Shown: positions 25,004 through 32,810, numbered from the stretch's first letter. The stretch: 34,917 nt of DNA from JAWXVD01 sp044425705 (GCA_044425705.1 JAWXVD010000023.1:1-34917); one strand, 5' to 3'. Made by a program: numbers and translations. Notes: a model not told the origin generated them from the sequence alone.

Positions 25004-26386
25004 TTATTCCGCTAAAGCGGCCTTCATCATAATTGCGCATTCTACACGTTTTCTCTGTAATTCACAGCCAATATCATAAGTATCATTAATATTTCCATGG
25101 AAAGAATATGAATTTGCTGCACATCCTCCACTACAATAAAACTTAGCAAAACATTCTTTACATTTCTCTTTTGCATACACATTGCAGGTTTTGAATTCAT
25201 CACGGATATCTGTACGTAAAAGCCCTTCTTCTACATTTCCCATAATAAATTCTTCTTTTCCTACAAATTGATGGCAAGGATAAAAATCACCCCAAGGCGT
25301 CACTGCTAAATATTCAGTACCTGAACCGCAGCCAGAAAGTCTCTTGGCAACACATGGTCCACCTTCTAAATCTATCATAAAATGGAAAAAGTTAATAGCT
25401 TTTCCTTCTTTTTTTCTACCAATCAATTCCACTGCCAACTTGTCATACTCTTCTAAGATTGTTGGAATATCTTCTATTTTGATTGCATACTCTTCTGCTT
25501 CTTCCGAAACCACTGGCTCTACAGAAATTTGTTCGAATCCTAAATCTGCTAAATGCAGAACATCCTGGGCAAAGTCAAGATTATGATGGGTAAAGGTTCC
25601 TCTAGCATAATAATCCATTTGTTCTCTGCTTTTCGCCACCTTTTGAAATTTTGGTACAATTAAATCATAACTTCCCAATCCTTTACGGAAAGGACGCATT
25701 TTATCATTTACTTCTTTTCTACCATCAATACTCAATACAATATTACTCATTTCCTGATTGATAAAATCCAACATATCATCATTTAACAATACACCATTGG
25801 TAGTCAATGTAAAACGAAATTTCTTATGGTTTGCCTCTTCTAAACTTCTTCCATATACTACCAAGTCTTTTACCACTTGCCAATTCATCAACGGCTCCCC
25901 ACCAAAGAAGTCTACTTCTAAGTTAATTCTATTTCCTGAATTTGCTACTAAGAAATCAAGCGCCTTTTTTCCTACTTCAAAGCTCATAAGGGCACGTCTA
26001 CCGTGATATTCTCCCTCTTCCGCAAAACAATATTGACAGGCCAAGTTACAGTCATGGGCAATATGCAAACATAAAGCCTTTACCACTGTTTCCCTCTTTT
26101 TAAAATCAACGATATAATTTTCATAAATATCTTTTGTATAAAGTTGATTCATTTCTTGCAAGGTAAATAATTCTTCCACTACCTCTTCTAAGTCATTCTG
26201 TTCATATGGTAAATTTGCTACTGCAAGAAGGGCTTTTTCTTTTGCATCTTCTCTAGTCAATTCGCCCATTGCAAAAGGTTCTACCACTGGTATAACATCA
26301 TATACGATGTCATCTACAACATGTACAGAACCACTATTCACATCTAACACTATATTGAATCCATTATTTTTATATTGATGTATCAC
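25004..26386 (-). CDS. scfB: SCIFF peptide radical-SAM maturase (thioether-forming)
   Basis: This 460-residue enzyme is the partner of the six-cysteine peptide encoded upstream. It belongs to the SPASM radical-SAM proteins that link a cysteine sulfur to a carbon of the peptide, as shown for CteB of Clostridium thermocellum. An N-terminal RiPP-recognition-like region (1-90) precedes the SAM cluster motif CNLACQYC with C113, C117 and C120. The C-terminal SPASM region carries CGSGTEYLAVTPWGDFYPCHQFVG, then CNVYAKEKCKECFAKFYCSGGCAANS and a final cysteine in DIGCELQ. These are the ligands of two auxiliary 4Fe-4S clusters. A hairpin lies between it and scfA. The substrate's biological role is unknown. 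Confidence 0.95.
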   Translation of the reverse strand: MIHQYKNNGFNIVLDVNSGSVHVVDDIVYDVIPVVEPFAMGELTREDAKEKALLAVANLPYEQNDLEEVVEELFTLQEMNQLYTKDIYENYIVDFKKRETVVKALCLHIAHDCNLACQYCFAEEGEYHGRRALMSFEVGKKALDFLVANSGNRINLEVDFFGGEPLMNWQVVKDLVVYGRSLEEANHKKFRFTLTTNGVLLNDDMLDFINQEMSNIVLSIDGRKEVNDKMRPFRKGLGSYDLIVPKFQKVAKSREQMDYYARGTFTHHNLDFAQDVLHLADLGFEQISVEPVVSEEAEEYAIKIEDIPTILEEYDKLAVELIGRKKEGKAINFFHFMIDLEGGPCVAKRLSGCGSGTEYLAVTPWGDFYPCHQFVGKEEFIMGNVEEGLLRTDIRDEFKTCNVYAKEKCKECFAKFYCSGGCAANSYSFHGNINDTYDIGCELQRKRVECAIMMKAALAE

Positions 26387-26435
26387 TTACTTATTTCCTC
26401 TCTAAAATAAATGTCTCACAGAAACAGACCCGAAT

Positions 26436-26470
26436 CCCATAGGCTTCGAGTCTGTCTATAATATTGTTCA
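26436..26470 (-). terminator. Imperfect hairpin between scfA and scfB
   Basis: On the minus strand ACAGACTCGAA pairs with TTCGGGTCTGT (about 26457-26427) with one mismatch or wobble, followed by only three T. It sits in the 141-bp gap between precursor and maturase, so partial termination or 3'-end protection of scfA mRNA is plausible. Edges are approximate. Confidence 0.45.
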
Positions 26471-26527
26471 CAATTGCACTATTTATTTGTAACTATTCAG
26501 CAATTCTCTACTGCTAGACAATCACAT

Positions 26528-26671
26528 TTATTTTACTTTTTCACAGCTTTGATTTCCTACTGTACAAGATGTTTTACATGCTGATTGACAAGAAGTTTGA
26601 CATTCACCACATCCACCTTTTTTCATTGATTCTTTGTAATCTCTAGTGCTTAATGTTTTAATATGTTTCAT
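26528..26671 (-). CDS. scfA: SCIFF six-cysteine ribosomal peptide precursor
   Basis: The real start is ATG 26671 with AGGAGG seven bases upstream, giving a 47-residue peptide that begins MKHIKTLSTRDYKES. A longer frame to 26746 has no support. The six cysteines are at 21, 24, 28, 32, 36 and 43 (CGECQTSCQSACKTSC then TVGNQSC), with spacing C-x2-C-x3-C-x3-C-x3-C-x6-C. This is the SCIFF family (six cysteines in forty-five residues), nearly universal in Clostridia. In the C. thermocellum homologue, as I recall, the thioether joins Cys32 to Thr37; this peptide has exactly C32 and T37. The N-terminal half acts as leader for ScfB. Confidence 0.95.
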   Translation of the reverse strand: MKHIKTLSTRDYKESMKKGGCGECQTSCQSACKTSCTVGNQSCEKVK

Positions 26672-26764
26672 AACATAGCCTCCTAATATTGTATTCATAG
26701 TATAATAACTATTTTGTTTTATTTTCCACTTGTAACAGTATATCACATATCCTTTCTAAGGAAA

Positions 26765-26810
26765 AGTATTTTTTATATTTGCTTGCTAGTATTTTTTATA
26801 CATTTGCTTA
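26765..26810. repeat. Two direct repeats upstream of scfA
   Basis: AGTATTTTTTATATTTGCTT (26765-26784) recurs at 26788-26810 with a two-base insertion. The start-to-start distance of 23 bp is about two helical turns. It lies about 95-140 bp upstream of the scfA start and just past the end of the upstream membrane-protein gene. Confidence 0.6.
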
Positions 26811-26815
26811 AACAA

Positions 26816-27190
26816 CTATGATAACATTCCTCCCAACATTCCACTACCAGCACACAACAAAAAACTTGTCAAAAAATTACTTCCCATATCTTTAAATTCC
26901 TGATTCATGCAAACAGATATCACCGCTAAAACTATAAAGTACAAAACTCCTATACAGAGTCCCCACAAAAACTTTCTAGACTCCATTTTCTTTCCTATAA
27001 AAAATCCAATCAAAAAATTAGAAATACAGTAAATAATTACGATTCCTATTGAAACTATTTCTGCTGAAACTTGAAATTGATATAAGATAAATGCTAATAA
27101 AAACAGCAATCCACCTGTAATCACATAACCAGCTAACAAACATTTCACAACTAACAATGTAGGGACTTTTTGATTCCTTATTCTCTCCAT
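26816..27190 (-). CDS. Small four-helix membrane protein, TIGR04086-like
   Basis: I start this at ATG 27190 (MERIRNQKVPTLLVVKC) because GGAGG lies eight bases upstream; the frame is open to 27280 but without support. The 124-residue protein has four hydrophobic segments: LLAGYVITGGLLFLLAFILY, IVSIGIVIIYCISNFLIGFFIG, FLWGLCIGVLYFIVLAVISV and FLTSFLLCAGSGMLGGML. The size, helix count and location next to SCIFF genes agree with the TIGR04086 membrane protein family of Clostridia, whose function is unknown. The assignment is from memory of that family and context. It could take part in handling the SCIFF product, but this is only inference. Confidence 0.7.
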   Translation of the reverse strand: MERIRNQKVPTLLVVKCLLAGYVITGGLLFLLAFILYQFQVSAEIVSIGIVIIYCISNFLIGFFIGKKMESRKFLWGLCIGVLYFIVLAVISVCMNQEFKDMGSNFLTSFLLCAGSGMLGGMLS

Positions 27191-27330
27191 TTTCCGTTCC
27201 TCCATTTTCCACTCTACTTTTATAAATATTCTATTAAATTTATTAATATGTATATGTAGAGACTTTATAAAACTTGACATTTATTATGCAATTATGTACT
27301 ATTTCAATTACATAGTTACGTCCAGTGATT

Positions 27331-27363
27331 GTTACTTTTGACGGCTACGCCGTAAAAAGTAAC
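27331..27363. repeat. Palindrome GTTACTTTT-ACGGC-TAC-GCCGT family
   Basis: Arms of 15 bases with one mismatch surround a TAC loop: GTTACTTTTGACGGC then GCCGTAAAAAGTAAC. It lies in the divergent gap before the CorC-type gene. GTCCAGTGATT directly before it also precedes the F repeat at 17241. Confidence 0.8.
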
Positions 27364-27491
27364 AGATGCTGAAATCGAAAATTTGTTTCCATCTTGTATC
27401 TATGATATTACTAAATAACTTAAGAGGTTTACCTCACACAAAATGTACGTGTGTCACATATTCACACGACCCAAAGAAAGGCATGGTTTTT

Positions 27492-28790
27492 ATGAACTCA
27501 GATACCGTTGGTGTCACGCAATTTATTATTTTATTGATTCTATTATTTTTATCTGGATTTTTCTCTTCAGCTGAAACAGCTCTGTCTACTGTAAACCGTA
27601 TCAAGATACGAAGCCTCGTAGACGAAGGCAATAAACGTGCTATGACCTTACAACGTGTGTTAGATTCTTATGGTAAAATGATTAGTACCATATTAATCGG
27701 GAATAACATTGTAAATATCGCAGCTTCTGCTCTCACTACTACAATCGCCGTAGCATTATGGGGGAACATGGCTGTGGGAATCGCTACTGGTGTCTTAACG
27801 ATTTTAGTTTTAATCTTCGGTGAAATTTTACCCAAAACATTAGCCAATAATTATTCTGAAAAATTTGCTCTCACATATGCTCCTATTATTTATTATTTAA
27901 TGATTATACTAACACCGATTATTTTTGTGATTGATAAATTATCTACTGCTATATTGTCTATTTTTCATCTAAACCCGACGAAAAAAACAATGACTGAAAC
28001 AGAATTAAAAACTTATGTAGATGTGAGTCATGAGGATGGTGTTATAGAATCAGAAGAAAGAACCATGATTTACAATGTATTCGATTTCAGTGATGCTTTA
28101 GCTAAAGATATTATGGTGCCACGTATCGACATGACTACCATAGACGAAAGTGCTAGTTATGATGATCTCTTAAGTTTATTCCGAGAATGTATGTATACTC
28201 GCATCCCAGTTTTCAAAGAAGATAACGATAATATTATAGGTTTAGTCAATATCAAAGATTTTATCCTTGTGAATGACATTACAACCTTCTGTGTTGCCGA
28301 TATTATCCGAGACGCTCATTATACCTATGAATATAAGAAAACCTCTGATTTGATGTTAGAAATGCGTGAAAAGTTGCACAATGTTTCCTTTGTTTTAAAT
28401 GAATACGGTGCTTGTGTAGGTATGATTACCTTAGAAGATTTATTAGAAGAAATTGTTGGTGAAATCCGTGATGAATATGATGCGGAAGAGGAAGAATATA
28501 TCCAACAAATCGATACAAACATTTATCTAGTAGAAGGTGGCATGAAATTAGATGATATCAATACTGCTCTAGGCACTACCATGGACAGTGATGATTACGA
28601 CTCCATTGCTGGTATCGTCATCCAAATACTGGATCGTATGCCTGAAGTTGGCGATGAAGTAACTACCGAAGAAAATATCCATATTAAAGTAGATGCAATG
28701 AACCAAAATCGTATTACAAAAGTTGTTCTTACTTTACCAACGCTTGATGAAGAAGAAAAGGCTGAAGCCATATCTCCAAATGAAGCTTAG
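27492..28790 (+). CDS. CNNM/CorC-type membrane protein with CBS pair (hemolysin family)
   Basis: This 432-residue protein belongs to the HlyC/CorC (CNNM) family, linked to Mg2+ or Co2+ efflux and tolerance. I chose ATG 27492 (MNSDTVGVTQFIILLILL), with GAAAGG ten bases upstream; the frame is open to 27366 but the extra residues overlap a repeat. The DUF21 transmembrane domain has SGFFSSAETALSTVNRIKIRSLVDEG and three or four helices ending near KLSTAILSIF. Two CBS motifs follow: DIMVPRIDMTTID and NVSFVLNEYGACVGMITLEDLLEEIVGEI. The C-terminal CorC_HlyC transporter-associated domain (YLVEGGMKLDDINTALGT) is complete. It is the only plus-strand gene in this stretch and is transcribed alone. Confidence 0.92.
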   Translation: MNSDTVGVTQFIILLILLFLSGFFSSAETALSTVNRIKIRSLVDEGNKRAMTLQRVLDSYGKMISTILIGNNIVNIAASALTTTIAVALWGNMAVGIATGVLTILVLIFGEILPKTLANNYSEKFALTYAPIIYYLMIILTPIIFVIDKLSTAILSIFHLNPTKKTMTETELKTYVDVSHEDGVIESEERTMIYNVFDFSDALAKDIMVPRIDMTTIDESASYDDLLSLFRECMYTRIPVFKEDNDNIIGLVNIKDFILVNDITTFCVADIIRDAHYTYEYKKTSDLMLEMREKLHNVSFVLNEYGACVGMITLEDLLEEIVGEIRDEYDAEEEEYIQQIDTNIYLVEGGMKLDDINTALGTTMDSDDYDSIAGIVIQILDRMPEVGDEVTTEENIHIKVDAMNQNRITKVVLTLPTLDEEEKAEAISPNEA

Positions 28791-28822
28791 ATGACAAGAC
28801 TTATTTATAAATAAGTAATCAC

Positions 28823-28870
28823 AAAACAGGTGACTTTTTACGGTAGAGCCGTAAAAGTCACCTGTTTTTT
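28823..28870 (+). terminator. Strong terminator formed by an ACGG/GCCGT palindrome
   Basis: AAAACAGGTGACTT and TTTACGG pair with GCCGTAAA and AGTCACCTGTTTT around TAGA with one bulge, and a run of T follows (28864-28870). The inner part is the same palindrome family as 27331-27363. It ends the CorC-type gene. Confidence 0.85.
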
Positions 28871-28945
28871 AAGTATTATCTTCTGATGTGTTATGATTTC
28901 AATCAAAATAGAAAATCGATACAATGAGATGCATTTAAAAGCCAT

Positions 28946-29491
28946 CTAACGATAATTTTGAGGATAAATGCTCATTGTGATGCCATCTGCAATTGCATAG
29001 GCTATTTCATTAAACTTAGCGTCAAACAATGTGTTGTCATACTCAGAATTAATAAATCCCACTTCTACTAATACGGCAGGCATCTGTGTACTATTTAATA
29101 CAATCAAATTCGGTCTTTCTTTAACTCCAATATTCCGGAAACCTATCCGTTCTAGCTGTGCATTCACATTTTTTGCAATCGTAGCTGGTAAACCAGCATT
29201 AGAGTATACTAAAGTTTCTACTCCTGTATAGAGATTCGGAATTGCAGAAGAGTTTCGATGAATCGATACAAATAAATCGGCTCCAACTAAATTTGCATCT
29301 GTTGCCTTTTGAAAAGGTGATTCATAAATATCTGTGGTTCTGGTATATAACACCTCAAAGCCATAGGAGGATAAAATTTCTCCAACAGCAAGTGTCATTG
29401 CAAGGTTATCCTCTTTTTCTGTACGATTCTCATAGGTAGCTCCATTGTCGTAACCACCGTGACCTGCATCCATTACAATTTTATAGGCCAT
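28946..29491 (-). CDS. N-acetylmuramoyl-L-alanine amidase (Amidase_3), no signal peptide
   Basis: This 181-residue protein is a bare Amidase_3 domain that cleaves between MurNAc and L-Ala in peptidoglycan. Zinc ligands H11 (DAGHGG), E27 (EKEDNL) and H78 (SIHRN) and the catalytic E143 (VEVGFINS) are all in place. It starts MAYKIVMDAGHGG directly, without signal peptide, wall-binding repeats or membrane helix, after AAGGA. Most housekeeping amidases of this family are exported, so this form may be a prophage-type or sporulation-type enzyme, or act after lysis. No holin gene is visible nearby. It is 62 bp downstream of the dehydrogenase gene on the same strand. Confidence 0.9.
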   Translation of the reverse strand: MAYKIVMDAGHGGYDNGATYENRTEKEDNLAMTLAVGEILSSYGFEVLYTRTTDIYESPFQKATDANLVGADLFVSIHRNSSAIPNLYTGVETLVYSNAGLPATIAKNVNAQLERIGFRNIGVKERPNLIVLNSTQMPAVLVEVGFINSEYDNTLFDAKFNEIAYAIADGITMSIYPQNYR

Positions 29492-29553
29492 AAAAAAATC
29501 CTTTTTTATTACTATATGCTAAAAATTATAAAAAGCGTCACTATGTTTCTCCA

Positions 29554-30711
29554 TTAAAAAGACTTGCTTAAATCTGCAACAACAACTTCTACTACTTCTT
29601 TTTCTTTTGAATTTTCTACCCTTTTCATCAATTCTTTATAATATAGATTCTCATCAAATGGTAAGTCAATTTCTTGATTTAAAAAGGATGATAGATGCAT
29701 TGCATTAGATAATGTGAGACCATAAATTCCTTCTTCTCCCCGTGCAATCAATTCCCCTTTTCCTAAAATTTTATTTCCGAAAGCTATCATTACTCCTACA
29801 TGGTCTTTTGGTCTATCAGTATCAATATCCACTTCAACTACATTTGCTTTAGGTGATGCAAATCCTTCTTTTGATGTATTCAAAAATTCTTTTGTAGATT
29901 CTTCATATTCCAAAACTTCTATTTTATCTCCGTCTACTACAATTTTAGCACGGTCTAATTGTACCTCAAATCGATTCGTTCCGTGAGCATCTCCTGTTGA
30001 GGTGATAAATACACCAGTTGCCCCATTAGGATATTCTAAGTAAGCCGTTACATCATCTTCCACCTCGATATTATGCCATTTCCCATAGTGTAATTTCGCC
30101 AATACTTTGCAAGGCATACCACAAATCCATTGTAATAAGTCAAGTTGATGTGGACATTGATTTAAGAGTACACCACCACCTTCTCCAGCCCAAGTTGCTC
30201 TCCAATCACCTGAATCATAATAATACTGTGTTCTAAACCAAGTGGTAATAATCCAATTCACACGCTTGATTTCACCATATATCCCCGATTGTACTAATTC
30301 TCTCATCTTTAAGTAAAGAGGGTTCGTTCTTTGGTTAAACATCATCGCAAATACAACATCACATTCTTCTGCTACTTGATTCATCTCCATAACTTGTTTC
30401 GTATATACACCTGCAGGTTTTTCACACATCACATGAATCTTTCTTTTCATAGCTTCTATGGCAAAAGTCGGATGGTCGTAATGTGGTATCGCCACGAGAA
30501 CTGCATCCACCAAACCACTATCCAATAATTCCATCCCATCTACAAAGATAGAAACACCTTCAATCTTTTCTTTTGCCCAATCTAAACGCTGTGGCTTTTT
30601 ATCTGCAACAGCTGTAATCACAAAATCGGAGCATTTTCCATCTAAAATATTTATGGCATGACCAGTTCCCATATTTCCAATTCCAATAATACCTAATCTG
30701 ATTTTTCCCAT
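29554..30711 (-). CDS. Gfo/Idh/MocA-family NAD(P)-dependent dehydrogenase
   Basis: This sugar or inositol-type oxidoreductase has 385 residues from ATG 30711 (MGKIRLGIIGIGNMGTGHA), preceded by GAGGT. The Rossmann motif is GIIGIGNMG. The family motif with catalytic lysine is HVMCEKPAGVYTKQ. The middle domain has DWRATWAGEGGGVLLNQCPHQLDLLQWICG, where H and Q positions bind substrate. The exact substrate cannot be read from sequence; such enzymes act on glycosides, inositols or amino sugars. It is downstream of the xylose-isomerase-like gene, and the pair is divergent from an AraC regulator, typical of a small catabolic operon. Its first bases lie next to repeat F copy 2. Confidence 0.88.
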   Translation of the reverse strand: MGKIRLGIIGIGNMGTGHAINILDGKCSDFVITAVADKKPQRLDWAKEKIEGVSIFVDGMELLDSGLVDAVLVAIPHYDHPTFAIEAMKRKIHVMCEKPAGVYTKQVMEMNQVAEECDVVFAMMFNQRTNPLYLKMRELVQSGIYGEIKRVNWIITTWFRTQYYYDSGDWRATWAGEGGGVLLNQCPHQLDLLQWICGMPCKVLAKLHYGKWHNIEVEDDVTAYLEYPNGATGVFITSTGDAHGTNRFEVQLDRAKIVVDGDKIEVLEYEESTKEFLNTSKEGFASPKANVVEVDIDTDRPKDHVGVMIAFGNKILGKGELIARGEEGIYGLTLSNAMHLSSFLNQEIDLPFDENLYYKELMKRVENSKEKEVVEVVVADLSKSF

Positions 30712-30743
30712 CATTATACCTCTATCTCTCTTATTTGAGTGCA

Positions 30744-30805
30744 GTGATTTCACTTGCTTGCAAGGGTGAAATCACAAACGTTGGCGGTGAAAATTTATTT
30801 TCACC
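30744..30805. repeat. Two-hairpin intergenic repeat F, copy 2
   Basis: GTGATTTCAC (30744-30753) pairs with GTGAAATCAC (30766-30775), followed by GGTGAAAA-TTTA-TTTTCACC (30786-30805). Copy 1 is at 17241-17302, and about 55 of the 65 positions agree. It separates the two genes of the sugar operon. Confidence 0.75.
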
Positions 30806-30843
30806 CTTTATCCCTGTATCAGTAACTAGAAATGCTCCTGTGT

Positions 30844-31689
30844 TTATAGTTTATTACAAATTATTTTAAACGCATCACAAGCTGCATCGAAAGCTTCTTT
30901 TTCATTTGCATACACAAATTCTTTTCCTACTACACTTTCTTCCCCTTCACGTTCTAATTCTTTCAATCCCTCAAAAATTGCTAGGTGAGGTTCCATTGTA
31001 AAATCTTTTCCCCCCATTTTTACAAACTCTGCTATAATTTTCTCAATATTTCCAATTCCTTTTCCTGCCGGTACTACAGAACCATTTGCCAAAGCATCTT
31101 TCACATGCATGTAATAAATATGCTTCTTTAACAATTCCCAAGCTTCCCAAGTATCTTGGCCACATTGCACAAAATTTGCTGGATCAAAAATTCCTTTTAA
31201 CTCTGGTACACTAGTTAAAATATCTGCACATCTTGCTGCATTATCTCCAAAAATTCCTTTTTCGTTTTCATGGCATAATAAAATCCCAGTATTTTTTGAA
31301 ACTTCCACCATTCTTCCTAACCGATCTATCACTTCGTTACGATACTCATCATAACATTTCTCTTCTTTGATATAAAAGGAAAACATTCTAATATTGTTAC
31401 AGTCTAGTGCATGGGCAATTTCTATAGTATGTTTGCATTTTTCCAATTCTTTTGCAAAATCACCTTCTTCAATATCAATTTTTCCAAGAGGTGAACCTAT
31501 ACTCCATGTAACCAAACCTGCTGCTTCCATTTTTTCTTTTACTTCTTTTGCTTTTTCTAGTGAAATATCAGAAATATTTTCTCCATCCACACTTCTTATT
31601 TCAAGCCCTTTTAAACCATTCTTCTTCATAGCAATTATTTGTTCATCTACATACTTAGAAGCCTCGTCTGCAAAACCATACATATTCAT
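30844..31689 (-). CDS. Sugar phosphate isomerase/epimerase (xylose-isomerase-like TIM barrel)
   Basis: The 281-residue protein has the AP_endonuc_2 TIM-barrel fold. It starts MNMYGFADEASKYVDEQ with a GAGGAAGAGA site. Barrel strands include GLKGLEIRSVDG, NNIRMFSFY, ILLCHENEKGIFGD, KGIFDPANFVQCG and IYYMHVKDA. The residues E (in CHENE), D (FDPANF), H (MHVKD) and E (TMEPHL) are the usual divalent-metal ligands. It probably isomerises or epimerises a sugar, polyol or keto-inositol which its neighbour, a Gfo/Idh/MocA dehydrogenase, oxidises or reduces. The precise reaction is unknown. It is divergently transcribed from the AraC-type regulator. Confidence 0.85.
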   Translation of the reverse strand: MNMYGFADEASKYVDEQIIAMKKNGLKGLEIRSVDGENISDISLEKAKEVKEKMEAAGLVTWSIGSPLGKIDIEEGDFAKELEKCKHTIEIAHALDCNNIRMFSFYIKEEKCYDEYRNEVIDRLGRMVEVSKNTGILLCHENEKGIFGDNAARCADILTSVPELKGIFDPANFVQCGQDTWEAWELLKKHIYYMHVKDALANGSVVPAGKGIGNIEKIIAEFVKMGGKDFTMEPHLAIFEGLKELEREGEESVVGKEFVYANEKEAFDAACDAFKIICNKL

Positions 31690-31997
31690 TTTTATCTCTT
31701 CCTCTCTCTTCGTACTCTATTGTTTCTGGAAATCAGCTGAAGAATTAAATTCTACAACCTGATTCCACTCTAATTTCTATAATATTACTACCATATGATA
31801 CACAATAAAATTGTTTATATGATAAGATCATATTGCAAATCTTATCATATTATAATACACTATAGAGTAGATATATGATGATTATAATTTCACTTGCAAT
31901 TCACATAGCCTGTAACCAATTTTATGTAACACCTTTCTTCGAATTTGAAATCATTCCTTTTTATGTATATCTAACACAATTCACTATAGAGGTATTT
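31690..31997. promoter_or_regulatory. Divergent regulatory region of the sugar operon and its AraC gene
   Basis: This 308-bp region is AT-rich. On the plus strand a TATAAT lies at 31851-31856, just right of the dyad at 31817-31850. On the minus strand TTGTGT (about 31805-31800) followed by TTATAG or TATTAT 15-17 bp later could drive the epimerase gene. Confidence 0.5.
31817..31850. promoter_or_regulatory. 12-bp dyad, candidate operator
   Basis: ATATGATAAGAT (31817-31828) and ATCTTATCATAT (31839-31850) are exact inverse complements with a 10-bp spacer. The centre-to-centre distance is 22 bp, about two helical turns. It covers the -35 region of the TATAAT at 31851. Confidence 0.55.
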
Positions 31998-32810
31998 ATG
32001 AATACAACAATCACTTATTCAAACGAAAATATAGAGTTTTTCCACAGTCTTGATTCAGTTCCTAATCCCGATAAATTCGTCATGCATATGCATGAACGGT
32101 GCGAAGTATATTTCTTTATTAAGGGAAAATGCAATTATAATGTAGAGGGCAGTTCCTACCCTTTAAAAAGCGGTGACATTCTAATCATGCGCAACGCAGA
32201 ATCACATTATCCTCAAATTGATAGTAACTATCCTTATGAACGTATGTCACTGTTATTTTCTAAAGATTTATTTTCCCAGTTTGATCCTGATAACACACTA
32301 TCATCGCCATTTTTCCAACGTCTAGCTGGTAGTAATAATATTTATCACTCTCAGGATTTTATATCCAATCATCATATCCAGATTGTTCAAAATTTAATTT
32401 CCATAAAAGAGCCAACTTATTTACAGCTATCTTCTCTTTTATTTTCATTACTTTACGAAATTTCCACTTCGTTTCAGACTAGGACAGAATATGAAGCTAT
32501 AGATTCCTTACCAAACCAAATTGTAAATTATATTAATGGTCATCTAAGCGAAACGCTTTCTTTAGACTCCATCTGCCAATATTTTTTTATTAGTAAACCT
32601 CATCTATGCAGAATCTTTAAAGAGGCAACTGGAACTTCTATCGGACAATATATCAATGCGAAACGTATTTTATATGCAAAAGAGTTGATACAGTTGGGAG
32701 AATCTCCCACTACTGCATCAACTCTATGCGGATTTCATGACTATTCTGTTTTTTATCGAAATTATAAAAAGCGTTATGGATATTCCCCATCGGAAACAAT
32801 ATATAGATAG
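31998..32810 (+). CDS. AraC-family transcriptional regulator with N-terminal cupin
   Basis: The start is ATG 31998 (MNTTITYSNENIEFFHSL) with GAGGT five bases upstream, giving 270 residues. The frame extends further upstream but would run into the promoter. The N-terminal cupin has HMHERCEVYFFIKGKCNYNVEG and GDILIMRNAESHYPQ, with His and Glu positions for effector binding. The C-terminal AraC domain has two helix-turn-helix units: LSLDSICQYFFISKPHLCRIFKEATGTSIGQYIN and SPTTASTLCGFHDYSVFYRNYKKRYGYSPSE. It probably responds to a sugar and activates the divergent epimerase-dehydrogenase operon. Confidence 0.9.
   Translation: MNTTITYSNENIEFFHSLDSVPNPDKFVMHMHERCEVYFFIKGKCNYNVEGSSYPLKSGDILIMRNAESHYPQIDSNYPYERMSLLFSKDLFSQFDPDNTLSSPFFQRLAGSNNIYHSQDFISNHHIQIVQNLISIKEPTYLQLSSLLFSLLYEISTSFQTRTEYEAIDSLPNQIVNYINGHLSETLSLDSICQYFFISKPHLCRIFKEATGTSIGQYINAKRILYAKELIQLGESPTTASTLCGFHDYSVFYRNYKKRYGYSPSETIYR

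Noticed and set aside
26672..26746. Longer reading frame for the SCIFF peptide
   Set aside because: AGGAGG and the family start MKHIKTL fix the start at 26671. The upstream codons are promoter or leader sequence.
27366..27491. N-terminal extension of the CorC-type protein
   Set aside because: The extra 42 codons overlap a palindrome, contain no membrane or family sequence and lack a ribosome binding site.
31875..31997. Hydrophobic N-terminal extension of the AraC regulator as a membrane anchor
   Set aside because: GAGGT precedes the ATG at 31998 and the cupin begins there. The extension lies downstream of the -10 box in AT-rich leader sequence.
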